Position numbering within the stretch: position 1 is the stretch's first letter | Assembly (NCBI GenBank): GCA_027490195.1 | Contig: JAIXYN010000012.1 | Coordinates: forward strand, 1-64,000 | DNA from: Verrucomicrobiaceae bacterium | GTDB taxonomy: Bacteria; Verrucomicrobiota; Verrucomicrobiia; Verrucomicrobiales; Verrucomicrobiaceae | Direction: 5' to 3' | Length of the DNA: 64,000 bases | Text below: more notes on this DNA, generated by a model | Databases searched by the model: none | Told to the model about the DNA's origin: nothing | Seen by the model: the letters and a program-made list of their open reading frames with translations, nothing else | The DNA's letters: not shown here

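Noticed and set aside
1-64000. tRNA/rRNA genes, prophage, restriction-modification or known defence loci
   Set aside because: I looked for tRNA-like cloverleafs, integrases, phage structural genes, methylases and nuclease operons and saw none I could support. A tRNAscan/Infernal/DefenseFinder run would be decisive.

Overview
The window reads as a GC-rich bacterial chromosome segment. The family mix (DUF1549/DUF1553 + DUF1501 pair, ThuA, GEVED/SdrD_B/putative-Ig giant surface protein, short Y1 transposases) resembles PVC-group/Verrucomicrobia genomes; that placement is inference.

The left 29 kb holds:
- a prepilin/PilB-GspE cluster followed by a receiver protein and a hybrid histidine kinase;
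- two Y1 (HUH) transposase/RAYT genes, one flanked by mirror-image hairpin arrays;
- a Thr/Ser-type alkaline-phosphatase-superfamily membrane protein;
- a DUF1549/1553-DUF1501 pair;
- moaC and moaA;
- a PhoR/PhoB - glycosyltransferase - PlcP-like phosphoesterase - PhoU locus that looks like a phosphate-stress lipid-remodelling module;
- an HAD phosphatase, a ThuA protein, a beta-helix protein and argG.

The right 34.5 kb (29456 to the window edge) is one uninterrupted + strand frame of at least 11,515 codons. It is missing from the supplied ORF track because its stop lies outside the window. It encodes a giant modular surface/secreted protein with 3 GEVED-like domains, about 53 putative-Ig (He_PIG-like) repeats, about 26 SdrD_B-like repeats, several propeller-like regions, and PA14 and LamG domains nested inside Ig repeats. 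It also contains a 1062-bp higher-order repeat and a cysteine pair that covaries across the Ig repeats. Nearly all ORFs listed in the track after 29.5 kb are shadow frames of this gene. All family calls are from reading motifs; no searches were run.
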